NCBI GenBank assembly: GCA_029449245.1
Contig: JANATF010000001.1
Coordinates: 2,232,001 to 2,296,000, forward strand
Direction of reading: 5' to 3'
Origin: Mortierella alpina
Lineage: Eukaryota > Mortierellomycota > Mortierellomycetes > Mortierellales > Mortierellaceae
DNA: 64,000 bases
The first letter of the stretch is position 1. Every line of letters starts with the position of its first letter. The position numbers and the translations under genes are program-made. The notes beneath the pieces are model-generated. The model did not search any database, had not been told where the DNA came from, and was given only the letters and a program-made list of their open reading frames with translations. Below, one piece after another: positions 32,148 to 45,266 of this stretch.

Positions 32148-34858
32148 ATGAGCATAACCTCATCCCCTGCCTCGCTCTTTCACGACAACGACGCTGCATC
32201 CCTGGACCAGGAGGAGCATGCCACCGTCTTTGCCATCGAGACCTTTGCTGAGCAATGGTCCGAGGCCCAGGCCTTCTCCGTCGCCACCCTCGCCGCATGC
32301 GCCATCACCGCGCTCGAATCCGCCGACATCGACACCCTGCCCTGGAAGCACACCTTCCTGAGGTCGCTCTTCCGCCAGCTCGGGATCCACTCGCGCGAGG
32401 AGCAGGAAATGCTGCTGTCTCTGCAGGAGAACGGCTCCTATCAGGACTGCAACCTCCAAGTCTTGGCAGAGCCCCTCCTCCCAGAGATGTACCGGCGAAA
32501 GCAGAGCCCCATGGCTCGTTCGCCCACACTGACCTCGCCCCTCTCATCCCCGCCAGCGTCTCCCACACGCAATCGGAGAAGCCTGCAGCAGCCGACACAG
32601 TATGGACTGCCAGAACAGCCAGCATACTCGCCCTCGCTGGGGTCCATCGTGGGCGAGGACGCTCTAGAGCATGAGCTGGATATCCGCACAGAGATTCTCA
32701 ACGACCTTCTATACATTGGGCTTGGCTTTGAACCCTCGACCAAGACTCGAAAGAAGGTCTCCCTTCAGAGACTAAGCCGCGACCTGACAGGACTGAACCT
32801 CGACCTGCCGCCAGGATATTCCGAAAACGACGAGCTATACCCCATCGCGGCGACGGACTCTGGAGAGAAGGACTTGGATGGTTTAAAGCCACTCACGTTG
32901 CCGCCCCAAGTGGACCAGCTGCACTCAATACCGCCTCAACTGCCACCGCGCCCCACTTGCGACACATCTTCTTTGGCGTCATCATCGTCATCGTCCTCCA
33001 CGTCATCGCAAAAGAAACATCGGGCTCGGGTCCAGCCTCTGGAATACGACGCCCGTGCGAGAGCTCTGCTCTTCACCATGTGTAACTATCTCTATCTGTC
33101 GTTCGATACCTTCATGCTTGTCGAGAAGCGCATTGCGCAGCATTTATATTTTTACCAGCAGGAGCTCATCGAGGCTGAGCAGATGGAGCTGAGGAAGGCT
33201 CAGCGGCTCAAGGAGGAGCATCAGGAACAACAGCAGCAAGGCGGCGTTCGGTTTGGTGCATTTTTCAACAACTTTCGGAACAGCCGGGCTAACGGCAACA
33301 GTAACGCCCATGTGAACCAGCATGGAGTTGCAATGCAATCTCAAGCCCAGTCATCGATGCAGGAGCTCGAAAAGAAGAAAAAGACTTGGAAGTATGTTGC
33401 CACAGGACTATCTATTGCTGCAGGTGCGACCGTCATTGGGCTAACAGGAGGGCTGGCAGCCCCGCTGGTTGCGGTAGGCGCTGGTGTCCTGTTGGGATCT
33501 GGAGCAGCAGTCTTGGGCACCACAGCGGGTATCGCTGTGATGGCATCTCTGTTTGGACTTGCAGGAGGTGGACTGGCGGGCTACAAGATGCACAGGAGGA
33601 CGAGAGGTACGTACTTTTGACTTGAAAATGTTCCTGACTTGAGATGCTTCTGGCTCTGTGATGTCAGTCTGGCGCTAAATACATGCTAATCAACTGATTA
33701 CATTTTTCTTGCTCCTTCGCGCTCATTAGACTTGAAAGTTTTATCATTTACTCCGATTGTCAAGGATCCAACGCTGCCGCAAATACCCTCGCTTCATGTA
33801 AGCCATGCGCCACCCATGATTTTTTTTTCTTTCAAATATCAACATTTGGCAAAAGGACAGCAATTCTGAATCTTCATGTTGTTTGTCGTGCACCTTCGCC
33901 TTGATGATTTCAATAGCTGGCAATTGTGATCTCCGGATATCTTTTCGACGAGTCTGAGGTTCTCGATGCATGGCAAGGAACTGCGGATCATGCGCTGGAA
34001 GGAAACGATGTCTTCCACTTGACGTTTGAGCCCGCAGAGCTAGTGACGCTTGGAAACGCATTCAAGACATTTGTGGCAACAGAAGCCGTGCGCATGGTTT
34101 CAACACAGGTCATCTCCCAGACCGTCTTTGCCGCGCTGGCCAGTGCGCTGGTTCTGCCGTTTGGACTCATGCGAGCGGGAGATTTGATTGATAACCCATG
34201 GTAGGGAAGTGGACAAAATGATTAGTCTGGTCCAGTTATGACCGCATCCTGACCAGAGATAACTAATGCTCTGCACCCTTGTCACTTTAGGGTTGTTGCG
34301 ATGGATCGTGCACGGAAATCAGGCTATGTGCTGGCGGATATTTTGATGGAGCGTGTGCAGGGAAATCGGCCGACGACCTTGATCGGGTACTCGACAGGCG
34401 CTGTGGTCATTTGGGAGTGCCTGTTGGAGCTGGCCAAGCGTAAAGAGAATGGCCTTGTCAACTCTGGTACGTTCTTTTGCGTGTTTTTTTTTTTTTTTTT
34501 TTTTTTTTTTGCAGGATGAATAAGGGAGGATTGTCCTTTGACGTGTCTTGGTTTTAACACAACTGTGTTCTGCCCTCTAGTGGTCCTGCTGGGTGCCCCC
34601 ATCAAGACGGACCAGGTTGAAAAGTGGAAGGCAGCCTCGTCGGTGGTGTCACACCGCTTCATCAATGGTTACTCCAAGAAGGACGTCGTGCTTGGGTCCA
34701 TCTTTAGGCTGAGTGCACTGGGCCTGGATGTGGCGGGTCTGCAGCCTGTGGATGCGGTGTCGCGGATTGAGAACGTGGATTTGAGCGATATCGTGGGCGG
34801 ACACCTGGAATATCGCGAGAACCTGAACATGGTGATCTCCCTCCTGGGCGTGCTGTGA
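32148..34858 (+). CDS. TMCO4/DUF726-family lipase-like membrane protein
   Basis: Five exons: 32148-33606, 33730-33797, 33917-34200, 34291-34466 and 34581-34858, all GT-AG with matching phases; 754 residues. The N-terminal half is acidic with a Ser/Pro-rich linker. A coiled-coil segment (EQMELRKAQRLKEEHQEQ) precedes a Gly/Ala-rich hydrophobic hairpin at about residues 415-480 (GLTGGLAAPLVAVGAGVLLG). The C-terminal part is an alpha/beta-hydrolase-like DUF726 region with LAIVISGYLF, DLIDNPW, the nucleophile motif GYSTG (residues ~636-640), VVLLGAPI, and ENVDLSDIVGGHLEYREN, where the final His is the likely catalytic His. The order matches animal TMCO4 and yeast YFL034W/Mil1, linked to membrane trafficking and possibly lipid hydrolysis. 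The substrate is unproven. Intron 4 holds a T27 run (34484-34510). Confidence 0.9.
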
Positions 34859-35168
34859 GGAACCATAAATTGTTTTTTTTTTTTGGCATCTGTGTGGGTG
34901 CCTGACAGGAGCACTATGTATTTTTCACGTGTCCCGGAGTGTGCACACGCAAACGTGCGTGTGGTTGGGCAAGAAGCCCTGCTACATCCGCGCGTGTGTT
35001 TTCCCATTGACTCCATTTCTCCATCGCACTTGCTTGCGGCTCTTCTTTTTGTCTCTCTCTCTCTTCTCTCTTCTCTCTTCTTCTCCACTCCCTACTCCTT
35101 CCCTCTTCCTCCTCCTCCTCGTCTTCCCCCTCCCCTCCCCCACACACATTTCACGCACCAGAACAAAA
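34859..35168. promoter_or_regulatory. Promoter/5' UTR of the acyl-CoA dehydrogenase gene
   Basis: The last ~120 bases are almost pure pyrimidine (CTCTCTTCTCTC and CCTCCTCCTCCTCG blocks) and run up to the ATG, as is common in highly expressed fungal genes. No TATA box is obvious. Confidence 0.5.
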
Positions 35169-36947
35169 ATGTTGCGCTCTGCCACCTCCACCTTCCGCCG
35201 TGTGGCTGCCTCCAAGGCCCCCGCCCAGATGGCTGTCCGCTCCTTCTCGAGCTCCATGGCCCAGCACAACGTCTCCTTTGCCTTGAACGAGGACCAGCTC
35301 GCCATACAGGATCTTGCCCGCAAGTTCACCGAGGACGAGATCATCCCCATCGCTGCCCACCACGACCGCACCGGCGAGTACCCCACAGAGTTGATCCGCA
35401 AGGCCTGGGAGCTCGGACTCGTCAACACTCACATCCCCCAGAAATACGGCGGTATCGGTCTCGGTGTCTTTGAGGGCTCCTTGGTCTCGGAGGAGCTGGC
35501 GTACGGATGCTCGGGTATTCAGACTGCCATTGAGGCCAACGGACTCGCTGAGGCTCCCTTGATGGTTGCTGCCAACGATTTCCAAAAGAAGAAGTACTTG
35601 GGAAGAATGACCGAGGAGCCTCTGATGGCTGCCTACTGCGTGACTGAGCCCGGTGCAGGATCCGATGTTGCTGGTCTCCAGACCAAGGCTGTCAAGAAGG
35701 GAGACAAGTGGGTCATCAACGGACAAAAGATGTGGATCACCAACGGAGGCAAGGCCAACTGGTTCTTTGTTCTCGCCAAGGTAAGCGTCAACGTCAGCTT
35801 TCGACTCTTGTTGCTCGACATGGAACGCGGTCTGAGGAACAGGTCCCGCCAGCAATGGAGATGCATAGCATATGTGTGTTGCATGTGTGTGTGTGTGTAT
35901 ATATGTGAGTGTGCGTCCGGGGGACGGAACCGCGGGAGAGGTGTTCTTCCCTGCAAGGGCAAAGGAGGTGTGTGCAGTACACCTTGTTGCATGACATTTA
36001 TTTCTGAAGAGCGAAATCATCAAGGGACCCAGTCATATGCAAGAGCGACAGAACAGCAAAAAAATGGAGATCGTTTCTCTCCCCCCGCAAAGACCTTGGG
36101 CGTGGCTCGGATAATTTTTAGTAAACTAAAATGACAACCTCTCCCGTGTACTGAACTAGACTGATGCCACCGCCAGAACTGGCTCTGCATTCACAGGCTT
36201 CATTGTCGACGGCAACTCGAAGGGCATTATCGTTGGCCGCAAGGAGCAAAACATGGGACAGCGCGCCAGTGATACCCGTGGAATCACCTTTGAGGATGTC
36301 GAGGTTCCAGAGGAGAACGTGTAAGTTTGGTCGCATCTGTGCTTGACAGTAGTGCTTTATTTGACATGTGATTTGAGTGGATCGGCCAATGTGTGTGGAG
36401 TGACTTGCCAACCCTAAACCGCTCTTTGTGCCACCCACGCACTTCTCTTGAAACTGATGCTTGTAGTTTGGGTGCTGTTGGCCAGGGATTCAAGATCGCC
36501 ATGGGCGCCTTCGATATCACCCGTCCTTTGGTTGCTGCTGGAGCTGTTGGTTTGGCCCGCCGCGCCATGGTCGAGGCCACCAAGTACGCTGTGGACCGCA
36601 AAACGATGGGCAAGCACATCATTGACCACCAGGCTGTCCAGTTCATGATCGCCGATATGGCCATTGGTATTGAGGCTGCACGCAACATGGTCTGGAAGTC
36701 TGGTTGGCTCAAGGACAACGGCCACCGCAACACCTGGGAGGCCTCGATTGCCAAGGCTCTTGCCTCTGATGTTGCTGTCAAGTCAGCCTGCGATGCAGTC
36801 CAGGTCTTTGGTGGTGCTGGATTCAACACCGAGTACCCTGTCGAGAAGTTGTACAGAGATGCCAAGATTTTCCAGATCTACGAGGGAACGTCCCAGGTCC
36901 AGAGGCTGATCATTGGCAAGGGCGTTGTTGACCGCGTCACCAAGTAG
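35169..36947 (+). CDS. ACADM: Medium-chain-type acyl-CoA dehydrogenase, mitochondrial
   Basis: Three exons: 35169-35780, 36160-36320 and 36467-36947, GT-AG with matching phases; 417 residues, close to animal ACADM. Residues 1-30 form an amphipathic Arg/Ser/Ala-rich mitochondrial presequence ([15 protein letters not shown]). FAD-binding and family signatures are present: [61 protein letters not shown] (20 residues) and IYEGTSQ with the catalytic Glu at residue ~397. The enzyme performs the first, FAD-dependent step of beta-oxidation (acyl-CoA to trans-2-enoyl-CoA) and passes electrons to ETF. Intron 1 is long (379 bases) and has a GT-rich stretch. Short- versus medium-chain preference cannot be settled by eye. 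Confidence 0.93.
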
Positions 36948-37240
36948 AATAATGACAAGGAGAGAGAGAGAAGGAGCACTGCGAAGGAGATTTTAGCAGT
37001 TGTATAGGCACACGATATAGAGTTATCTGAAAGATCGCATTTGCTGCGTGGACCAAAGTATTTGTTGACAATCGGGCACAAGCCACGCATCGCAAGGCAC
37101 ACTTTTTTTTTTTTTTTTCCTCACTTCTACAGCAGTGTTGTTGAACCCACCGTGCATTCCATCAACCTTCACCACCACTCCTCTCTACTCTCTCACGCTC
37201 TCCTTCTCTCCCCCCCTCCCGCCCACCCAAATATACACAA

Positions 37241-38970
37241 ATGTCTGACGCTGCCCAAAAGCCAGCGCCTACCGGCAACGGACTCAACCGCAACAAGTCG
37301 TCCCGTAAGGGCAAGAAGGCCTGGCGCAAGAATGTCAACATCGGCGATGTCGAGGAGAACTTGGCTGAACTGAGGGCCGAAGAGCGTGCCACAGGGTAAT
37401 GACTGCAGCTGCAAGAAGCCAATGGAAAAAGCGTCCACGATGGGAAGCGTTTTTGCATTTAGTTGTTTCGCCCCGTACTGACAATCTCTCGTTTACTATG
37501 TGTGAATATAAATGAACAGTGGCAAGGTGCATGAGTCCACAAACGACAACCTGTTCATGATGGATACCAAGGGAGACGGCAACGTGCACAAGGAGCTTCG
37601 CAAGAACCGCCCTCTCAAGATGGACGAGATCTTGTCCGAGCGTAGCAAAATCCCCGCTGTCTCTGGCCGCAAGCACGCCGTCTCGACCTCCACCCCCATC
37701 ACACCTGCCTCCAAAGCCAACTCCAAGATCTCAAAGGCAGAGAAGGCCAAGTTGTTGGCATTGATCAAGAGAAAGACCTCAAAGTCTCTTTTCGCCCCCA
37801 CCACCAAACCTCTGGGTCGTTCCGGTATGACCGAGGCTGTCAAGGCTGCAGGCAAATTCGATGTCTGGGGCGCCGATGCTGCTGTCAATCAGGAGGTCCA
37901 GGATCAGGACGAGGAGGACGAGGAGGAGGGCGACAACGATTTCGTTTCAGAGATTGTGACCAAGGTGCCAGCCAAGGCCCCCAAGTCCTTCAAGCAGAAG
38001 CAGAAGGTCACTGTTGCAGCCGTGAAGGAGGCTCATCCCGGTGCGTCTTATAACCCAACCATGCAGGATCATCAGGGACTCTTGCGCTTGGCTCACAATG
38101 AAGAACTGAGGATCTTGAAGGAGAGGGAGCGTGTTGAGGCCAAGTTGGCTTATCCCAAGGAGCTGGATGCTATGGTCGCCTTTGATGATAAGACTGGAGG
38201 TCTCTTGGAAGATTCCGAGGATGAGGACGAAGACGAGGAAGAAGAAGAAGCCACGGGTGAGGATGGCGCTGTCAAGGCAAAGAAGGTCAAGGGCAAAAAA
38301 TCCATCACAGAGCGGAACCGTCTTGCACGTGCTGCAGAGACGGCCAAGAAGGAGGCAGAGATCAAGAGAATGAAGGAGCTGATCAAGCAGACCAACCGCG
38401 TCAAGGATATTATGAAGACTGTGGAGGAGGAAGAGGCTGAGACTGAGAGGAAACGATTGGAGAACGAGCAGAAGCGCGAGGAGAAGGAGAAGGCTGGCAT
38501 GAAGCGTGTTGGAAAGTTCAAGTATGTTATTTGTTATTTTCTTCACTGCATTGGTGTGGAAAGCACGATTTACCATTCAACCGTGACCAACTTCTCTAAC
38601 CCTGACTCCTTACTTGTCTTCCTTACACATAGCATTCCAAAGGAGAGGATACACGTTCAATTGCAGGATGAGCTCGCCGAGTCCCTGAGACAGCTCAAGC
38701 CTGAAGGAAGCCTCCTGAAGGATCGTTTCCAGAGCTTTGTCGAGCGAAACCTCATCGAGCCCCGCATGCCCGTCGCGTACGTTTACAATATTATGCTCTG
38801 TTGTGTTCTTGCTCATTACCAATGCTATACCCTTCCCGACGTTATGGATTACTGATCAATCATATCTTTCCTATGAACCCTTTGATATTCACAGCAAGCG
38901 TCGCAGATACAGACTCAAGACATACGAGAAGCACTCTTACAAGCGTTTCGACAACCCCAACCATGCTTAA
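37241..38970 (+). CDS. NOP53: 60S ribosome biogenesis factor NOP53 (GLTSCR2/PICT1 family)
   Basis: Four exons: 37241-37395, 37520-38521, 38633-38776 and 38895-38970, with donors GTAATG, GTATGT and GTACGT; 458 residues. The N-terminus has the family signature SSRKGKKAWRKNVNIGDVEE (20 residues), which docks the exosome-associated helicase Mtr4 and pre-60S particles. The middle is Lys/Glu-rich with acidic runs (DEDEDEEEEEATGED) and a long coiled coil. The C-terminus has IPKERIHVQLQDELAESLRQ, RFQSFVERNLIEPRMPV and KYEKHSYKRFD-like ends (here KTYEKHSYKRFDNPNHA), all typical of NOP53. In yeast, Nop53 recruits the nuclear exosome to process 7S pre-rRNA in the nucleolus. No known domain is missing. 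Confidence 0.93.
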
Positions 38971-40097
38971 ATGGATCCATTCGCTTCAGGATACGCATTT
39001 GTTTTGTTCATCGTTCCCAATTCATTGCTGCATAGAGCGCTAGACGTGCCTTGTCTCCAACCTCACCAAAAAGACGCATCGTTTATTGTCGCTTTTTCTA
39101 TTATTTTTTTCACTCAACTTATCCGCTCTCTTCCCCATCATCATATCCCATCTCATTATTATTGTATAATAAATATTTTTCAATGACGAATCATCCCCCT
39201 TTTGTGCATAGGCCTATGGTGCTTTTGAAGCCGATCCTGGCACTTTTTTCACGAGGGATCAATGTAATGCACCGCTCACTGAGCCGACTGGCCTGATCAT
39301 ATACCGTTAGTATACGCGCCTTGTCTGCTATTTTTTTTTTACACCTGATCCTAGGGTGAGTGATCTAAGAATGGCACAGATGATGACGGCCGAGTCGACT
39401 CTTTGTTTTGTCAGCGGCAAATGACTTCCCGAGTGCCTCGCAAAACAGGAAATCCCCAAAGCCATTTACGCCAACCCACTTGGTCGTGATTGAAAAAAGT
39501 CCGATGCGTTCCCAAGGGGAAATCCATGGCCGATATGTACCTGAAGGACGATGAAGGAGACTAAGAAAAAAAAAGGGGGGACCCCGGATACCTCTCTTTT
39601 CTTTTCTTTTGGATCTTGTTGAAAACCAACTCTTCCGGGCAATTGAATACCATCCGCGCGCTGTGATTTGCCCGCGTGGAGACGATGGCACGAAGAGTAC
39701 TTTATTCCGTAACAATGAATTGAAGACAACTTTGTTTTTTGTTATGATCCGCTCCGCTAACGCTGGAGACCCTCTCACCCTCACTACTCTTTTTCATGCT
39801 GACAGATTCTGGCAGAGCCGTTGGAACAGGATGGAAGCGTTAGATTGTATATAGCAACGGCATCTGCAAAGTGACGAAATGAACTCTACTCTGCACTTAT
39901 AAAGTGATCCGTTCTTCCTCCGTCACTTCCACTTTTTTTTTTTTTTCCTTTTTTTCTCTTCCTCTCTCTCCTTCTCTCTCCTTCTTCAAACTTCCACTTC
40001 CCATACCTCAGGACCTCGACATCCCAATACTTTAATTCTGTTTTTTTCGCGGCTGAACAACTTCTCAAGTTATACCATTCTCCATTCATACCCAGCC
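38971..40097. other. Intergenic region
   Basis: Starts with the NOP53 3' UTR (AATAAATATTTTT near 39170). Homopolymer runs occur at 39330 and 39930. The final ~160 bases are C/T-rich and lead to the SET gene. No gene is supported. Confidence 0.5.
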
Positions 40098-41346
40098 ATG
40101 CCTGTCACATACACCAAAGTCGAGAAGATCACTGACGCCGCCGCGGTCAAGGAGGCCTACAAGCCCACACACCCCGGTCTGTTCGAGGTTGTGTACGCGG
40201 AGGGCGACTACAACTCCAAGTTGGTCGCATGCAAACCTTACGCCAAGGGAGAGGTCCTCTGCAAAGTTGAAGGCATCACCCCTGGTCCCAAGAAATACAC
40301 CAGTGTGCAGATTGGCAAGGCTGATCATATTGAGCTCAACTCTGATCGTAAGTTGCAAAACGACTGATATTGACATATGTGTATATGCTACGTTTTTGTG
40401 TTGTGAGTGAGCAAAAGAGATGGAGGAGAGGAGGGGGGAGCTGAAGAATGGATCGGGATCTGGCAAGAGAGCCGACAAAAAAGAAAAAAAAACAAAATCG
40501 AAGATGATCACCTCGAGAATGACTCAAGGCGATGATCAAAAGCCTTTCAGGAACGCAACAGGAACGTAAACAGGAATCAGGCACACAAGACGAGGATTTT
40601 GTTCATCAAAGAGACACGGACACGGACAAGGAGACGAACGACCTCAAACAACAAGGCAAATTGACACGCGTTGTTTAGCAACATGTGCAATTGTGAACGC
40701 GCTGTGTGATCTTCTGCCTTGTCGAAGGATGAAAAAAAACTGGGAGAGAGGGGTTGTTTTCCGATGCCCGAGTGGCATTAAAAAGAGGGTCAATTGTTAT
40801 CATTTTATCAGATCTTTTTTGTACTGTGTGGGCGCACAAGAACCATGAAACGCTTGATTACATCCACGACACTTTGGCAAGCAAGACTAGCAAAAGGCGC
40901 CTTGATCAAGAATGAAATCCGACACTAACTCTGTCCTCTCCGTTTCAGTTGTTTTCATGAACCATTCCTGCAGCCCTACTGTCTCGCTGGACACTGACAC
41001 CTTGACCGTCGTCGCCGTTGTCGACCTGAAGAAGGGTAAGAACTCATGCATGCCTTTTTTTCCTATCACAAACATGCAACACTATGTCTTTTGTTTTTTT
41101 TACAGCATTTGACTAATGTTTCCTAACGTCAATCAAACAACTTTAGGCGACAACTTGACCTTCTTCTACCCTTCGAGTGAATGGGAGATGGATCAGCCCT
41201 TCCCTTGCTGGTGCGGTGCAGAGTTGTGCGTCAAGAACATTCAGGGCGCCAAGTTCTTGTCAAAGGAGACCATGAGCCGGTACTTTGTCACCAAGCACAT
41301 CCAGGAGTTGTTGAATGAGCGAGAGGCCGCCGTTGCTCAGGCTTAA
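40098..41346 (+). CDS. Small SET-domain protein (putative lysine methyltransferase)
   Basis: Three exons: 40098-40347, 40949-41035 and 41147-41346; GT-AG, phases match; 178 residues. Intron 1 is unusually long for this window (601 bases). The N-terminal half (LFEVVYAEGDYNSKLVA, YAKGEVLCKVEG) fits the first SET strands. FMNHSCSPTV matches the NHS-C-x-P-N AdoMet-binding motif, with Val-Ser in place of the usual Asn. LTFFYPSSEWEMDQPFPCWC contains the Y-x-x-x-x-W variant and runs into a post-SET-like CWCGAELC cluster. Such short SET proteins are common in fungi, and their targets (histone or non-histone) are mostly unknown. The GxG motif near the N-terminus is not obvious, so activity is uncertain. 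Confidence 0.85.
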
Positions 41347-42116
41347 AACAAAAGTGAGAAAGAGAGATAGAGCAAGAAAATATTATTCAGAGCGAAGAGG
41401 TGTCGATGAACCCTTCCTGTATCATAAAAAAAAAAACAATCCTGCAATTTCAAACCTTACACCTGCCATGCAAGTGAACAACCCCTGTTGTTCGTGTTAC
41501 TCTTCTGTCTGAATCTATGCAGCATGAGCAGGCTATTCGTTTTGCCTTCCGAGAGAGCGTCTCGGCATCGGACAAACATACGATCAGCGCGAACGTTGGG
41601 TCAGTGAGGACTGGTTGCTGCAACTTTATCCCCCACAACGGCCACTGTGGGTTGTCAGAAGGAGGGCTTCTGTGCCCTGTCAGGAAACAGGGCTGAGAAT
41701 GACGGTGCCTCCCCCCTGGACGGCGCTGTCAAGTCTTCGATTGGGTCCACGCTCAAATAATTTCTTTCCGGTTGACCGGCGATCGGCCTTCTCCGCCAGT
41801 GGATCGCGGGAGACTGAGTGTATTTCCTCCACTGACTATGATTTTCATGTGAGGGCAGCATTCATCCGTGGGAGACGCACACGGCAGCAACGGACAGACA
41901 CTGCGGGGGAGAGCGAGCGAAAACGAGCCTGAGCGTGGAGGAGCAAGACCGGCATGACTGTGATCGCATGCCCGTCGTCCGCCCAAGGCTATTTATTGTC
42001 TACCCCGGAGACATATAAAGACTCCCACTCCACTTTGCACGCTCGCGCTCTTTTTTTTTTTCTGTTTCCTCATTCAACCATTCCTCACACCTCCCCATTC
42101 TAATCTCATCCTCACA
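41347..42116. other. Intergenic region
   Basis: Carries the 3' end of the SET gene and the pyrimidine-rich promoter of the SDR gene, with a T-run just before 42060. Frames on both strands look like chance. Confidence 0.5.
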
Positions 42117-43280
42117 ATGTCTGCCGTTGCTGCCAACCGTGTCTCGGTTATCATGAACCACCTCTCGAGCAGTGCCTCGCACCCCGCCGGCCTCTTGGGC
42201 GGTCAGGTCGCCATCGTCACCGGTGCTGGGTAAGCGCTGCAACTGAACACTTCTCTTCCGCTCCAGTGGACTCGCAGAACACTCTACTGATATACCGTGA
42301 TCATCTAATAGCCAGGGTATCGGTGGTGCCACTGCTCTTCTCTTTGCCAAGGAGGGTGCCTCCGTTGTTGTCAGCGATCTTGATGATGGTAAGGCAAACG
42401 CTTCCTTTGACAGGAATACCAGGTTGAGGATGTGCTGCTTGAATTAGACGACTTACAATGGCCACTGAATACGATCATAGCCAAGGGCAAGGAGATCGCC
42501 GCCCAGATCACCCAGGCCGGTGGCAAGGCCATCGTCGTTTCTGGTGATGTCACCGACTTGACATTCCCTGAGCGTTTGATCGAGGAGACCGTCAAGTAAG
42601 TTGTCAGCGCAACGCTTCTACGCACCCCTTTGGGTCGATGTTTTTATTTCAATGAACGGTCAGGTTCTCATGCTGTGTATCCTTGCGAATATTTTAGGGC
42701 CTTTGGCAAGATCAACATCATTGTCAACAACGCCGGATTCACCTTTGACGCCATGCTCCACAAGACGACCGACAAGCAGTTCCAGCTCATGCTCGATGTC
42801 CACAACGGAGCCCCCTTCCGCATCATCCGCGCCGCCGCCAAGTACATGCGCGTCAAGGACGGTGAACCCCGTTCGATCGTCAACGTCTCCTCGACTTCGG
42901 GTCTTCACGGCAACGTTGGCCAGGCCAACTACGCGACTGCCAAGGCCGGTATTGTGGGTTTGACCAAGACGGTGGCCAAGGAGTGGGGTGTCTTTGGTGT
43001 CCGTTGCAACACCGTGGCGTTTGGATATGTCGATACTCGTCTCACCCGTGCCAAGGAGAACGGCGAGTCGATGGTGGTCGATGGACAAAAGATTGCGCTT
43101 GGAATTCCTATGGGCGCCAAGAAGGAGGCACCCCCACCCTCGGTGATCTTTGCTGATACCCCCTTGAAGCGTGCTGGTCAAGTCGAGGAGGCTGCTGGAT
43201 CTATCTTGTTGCTGTGCAGTCCCTTTGCCTCGTATGTGACCGGACACACCTTGGAGGTCACCGGTGGCAAGGGTATTTAA
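42117..43280 (+). CDS. Short-chain dehydrogenase/reductase (FabG-like)
   Basis: Four exons: 42117-42229, 42312-42388, 42481-42595 and 42698-43280; GT-AG, phases match; 295 residues. Classical SDR signatures are present: cofactor motif TGAGQGIG spanning exons 1 and 2 (residues ~35-42), an acidic VVVSDLDD after beta-2 that suggests NAD(H) rather than NADP(H), NNAG, the catalytic Ser in NVSSTSG, YATAK (Tyr and Lys), and a C-terminal VTGHTLEVTGG. The fold and length fit 3-oxoacyl-ACP reductase or 3-hydroxyacyl-CoA dehydrogenase-like enzymes. An inserted GAKKEAPPPSVIF region before the C-terminus lengthens it over bacterial FabG. The substrate cannot be named from sequence. No clear targeting signal is seen; the first ~30 residues may be a weak presequence. 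Confidence 0.9.
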
Positions 43281-45266
43281 GTGTCTCCCTTCATCAACGT
43301 GTATATAAAATAATTATAATTGTTCAAAGATGATCGTTCCCATATTCCATTTTTCTGAAGTCCTTCACCTATCCTCAACTACCAGCTTCAGGGTGGCCGA
43401 TTTTTTTTCTCTCTCTCTCTCTCGCTCTACTATTATTGATATTCTGATGTGGTATGTTTGTAGCCAGGTTTTCTTCTTCTCGCCCCACGAATGACCCAAT
43501 GAAGGATCTATCGAAGCAAAAAGCTTTTTCACTGACAGGTAATCTCATCGCCTTCCGTTTCACATCGAGGGAAAGGGTCTCGTCGTGCAAATTCCCGCCC
43601 CCACAGAACACAGAGTTACCCCTATGCCCTGCAAAGACGAGAAGCGATTGAGTTTTTCCGCCTGGAAACAGTCGCAGAGATTTAAACAACCGTGACTGGA
43701 GTGAGAGCAGAAAATTGCTCGCCTCTCAAGGACATGACTATCCATGGGGCCTTCTCATTCCCTACTCTCAACACCCTCTGCAAACGATCTCATGGCATCA
43801 CCTCATGCTTTCTAACCCGAGCTGTAGCCTGCAGTAGCTGTAGAAAGTAATTTAATGGCTCATATCCGTGTCGCTGTCAATGTGTGTGAAGATATTAACC
43901 AGAGTCCTTTACCCTCTACTCGAAAGGAAATATTCAATAGTGACTGGCAGTCGCAGTCTTCAAAGGCGAGTCTAGTATCGCATTGGTTGCAAGAGTCCTC
44001 GCTAGCCTTCTCTAATTGTTGATCTTCCTTGCTGGTGCTATCCTCGCCGCCAGAGTTAAATGCAGCACGCTCATCGAGTACCCTATAAAGTGAAGCGAAA
44101 ACAAAAGAACTCGGTGTTTACAGATTGGTCCTTATATTTTGCCTATGGTCATTTCGTGAAAGAAAGGCAAGAGAGGAAGCACTTTACTTGGGCCAACAGT
44201 ACTTCATCTCCTCCTCTGGCTCTACGTCCCAAAGGGGGTTTGATGCCTTTCTTGCAGTTATCGGGATCCGTTTCCGTCGAGTAGCTTGCATAAATTGTTA
44301 AAGCTGCTTTTTTTTTTGACCCTTATGGTATAAAAATGCAGGTGCCAAGCCGGTATAACGGCATCATCCGGCTGGCGATCGATATTGCCGCCTTGTCCGA
44401 TCTCTGCCATTGGAAGCCCGGAGCAAAGGTTGATACTACTGTGCAACCCGTAGAAAATATCTTCATCAGCACATGTCCCATATAACGCCCTTCTACCTTC
44501 CTTTGCTAAAGCAAATACCACTTCAGCAATAATTCATCGTCTCTGGTGATTGAATCATTACCCTTTTTCTCAGGATATAATCCTTCAAGGAACTCTAAGA
44601 GGCTTCGGCCAGCATTTTGGAAGCCTCCGTTGTACCTCTCGGCATAGCATTAATACAGATGTAGTCTTCGACTCTTTCGCTTGAGAAGAAACTTTGACGA
44701 AATGAGGGTATAAAAAGGTAATACTCAAAACAAAGAATCAACTTACGTACTCTTATCAATGGAAGCAGGCGATCGTACATTGCCGGTCGTCTTGGCTCTT
44801 TTGAAAGGGTGGCGGACGTTGCCTGGGACACGCCATTGAGGATACGCCAGTGATGGCTATCGCTAAGCCTGGGTGGGGGTCCTTCGGCTTCCGCGTGCAT
44901 GCACTTGTAGCTTCGTAACGCTACTAGATGTGAAGCGTCCGGTGGCCGATTTTTTGTGGTTTAATTCATACAGAGCATGACAAGACAACAGTTGAAGGCA
45001 CATCGACCAGAAAATACCAGCTAGAGAACTTTGGTATCGAAGGATGGTCACTGATAGGCGTTGATCAGTCCCTTTCATCCTCAGTGCTCAAGCATGGGTG
45101 ACATGCTGTGGACAAACCATATGGGTTTTCACTTTTTGTGAGGTCACTCTGCCGTCAGGATAAATGAGGAATGTCTCAGTACGTATATAAAAAATCCATT
45201 TCGCCCTGCTTTACATATTTCTCTTTATCGCACCTATTTTCCCACCACCACCATCCCACCCACGCC
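43281..45266. other. Intergenic region, 2 kb
   Basis: The only gene-free stretch of this size between 32 and 47 kb. Minus-strand runs at about 44880-44760 (LNGVSQATSATLSKEPRRPA) and 44650-44300 (RRALYGTCADEDIFYGLHSS) look protein-like but fall in different frames, and I could not link them by splicing. They may be a decayed gene. The catalase promoter lies at the end (CCACCACCATCCCACCC). Confidence 0.35.

Noticed and set aside
35151-36023. 290-residue frame antisense to the acyl-CoA dehydrogenase
   Set aside because: Crosses exon 1 and intron 1 of a well-supported gene; no independent evidence.
42660-43247. 195-residue frame antisense to the SDR gene
   Set aside because: Opposite the conserved catalytic exon; composition fits an antisense shadow.
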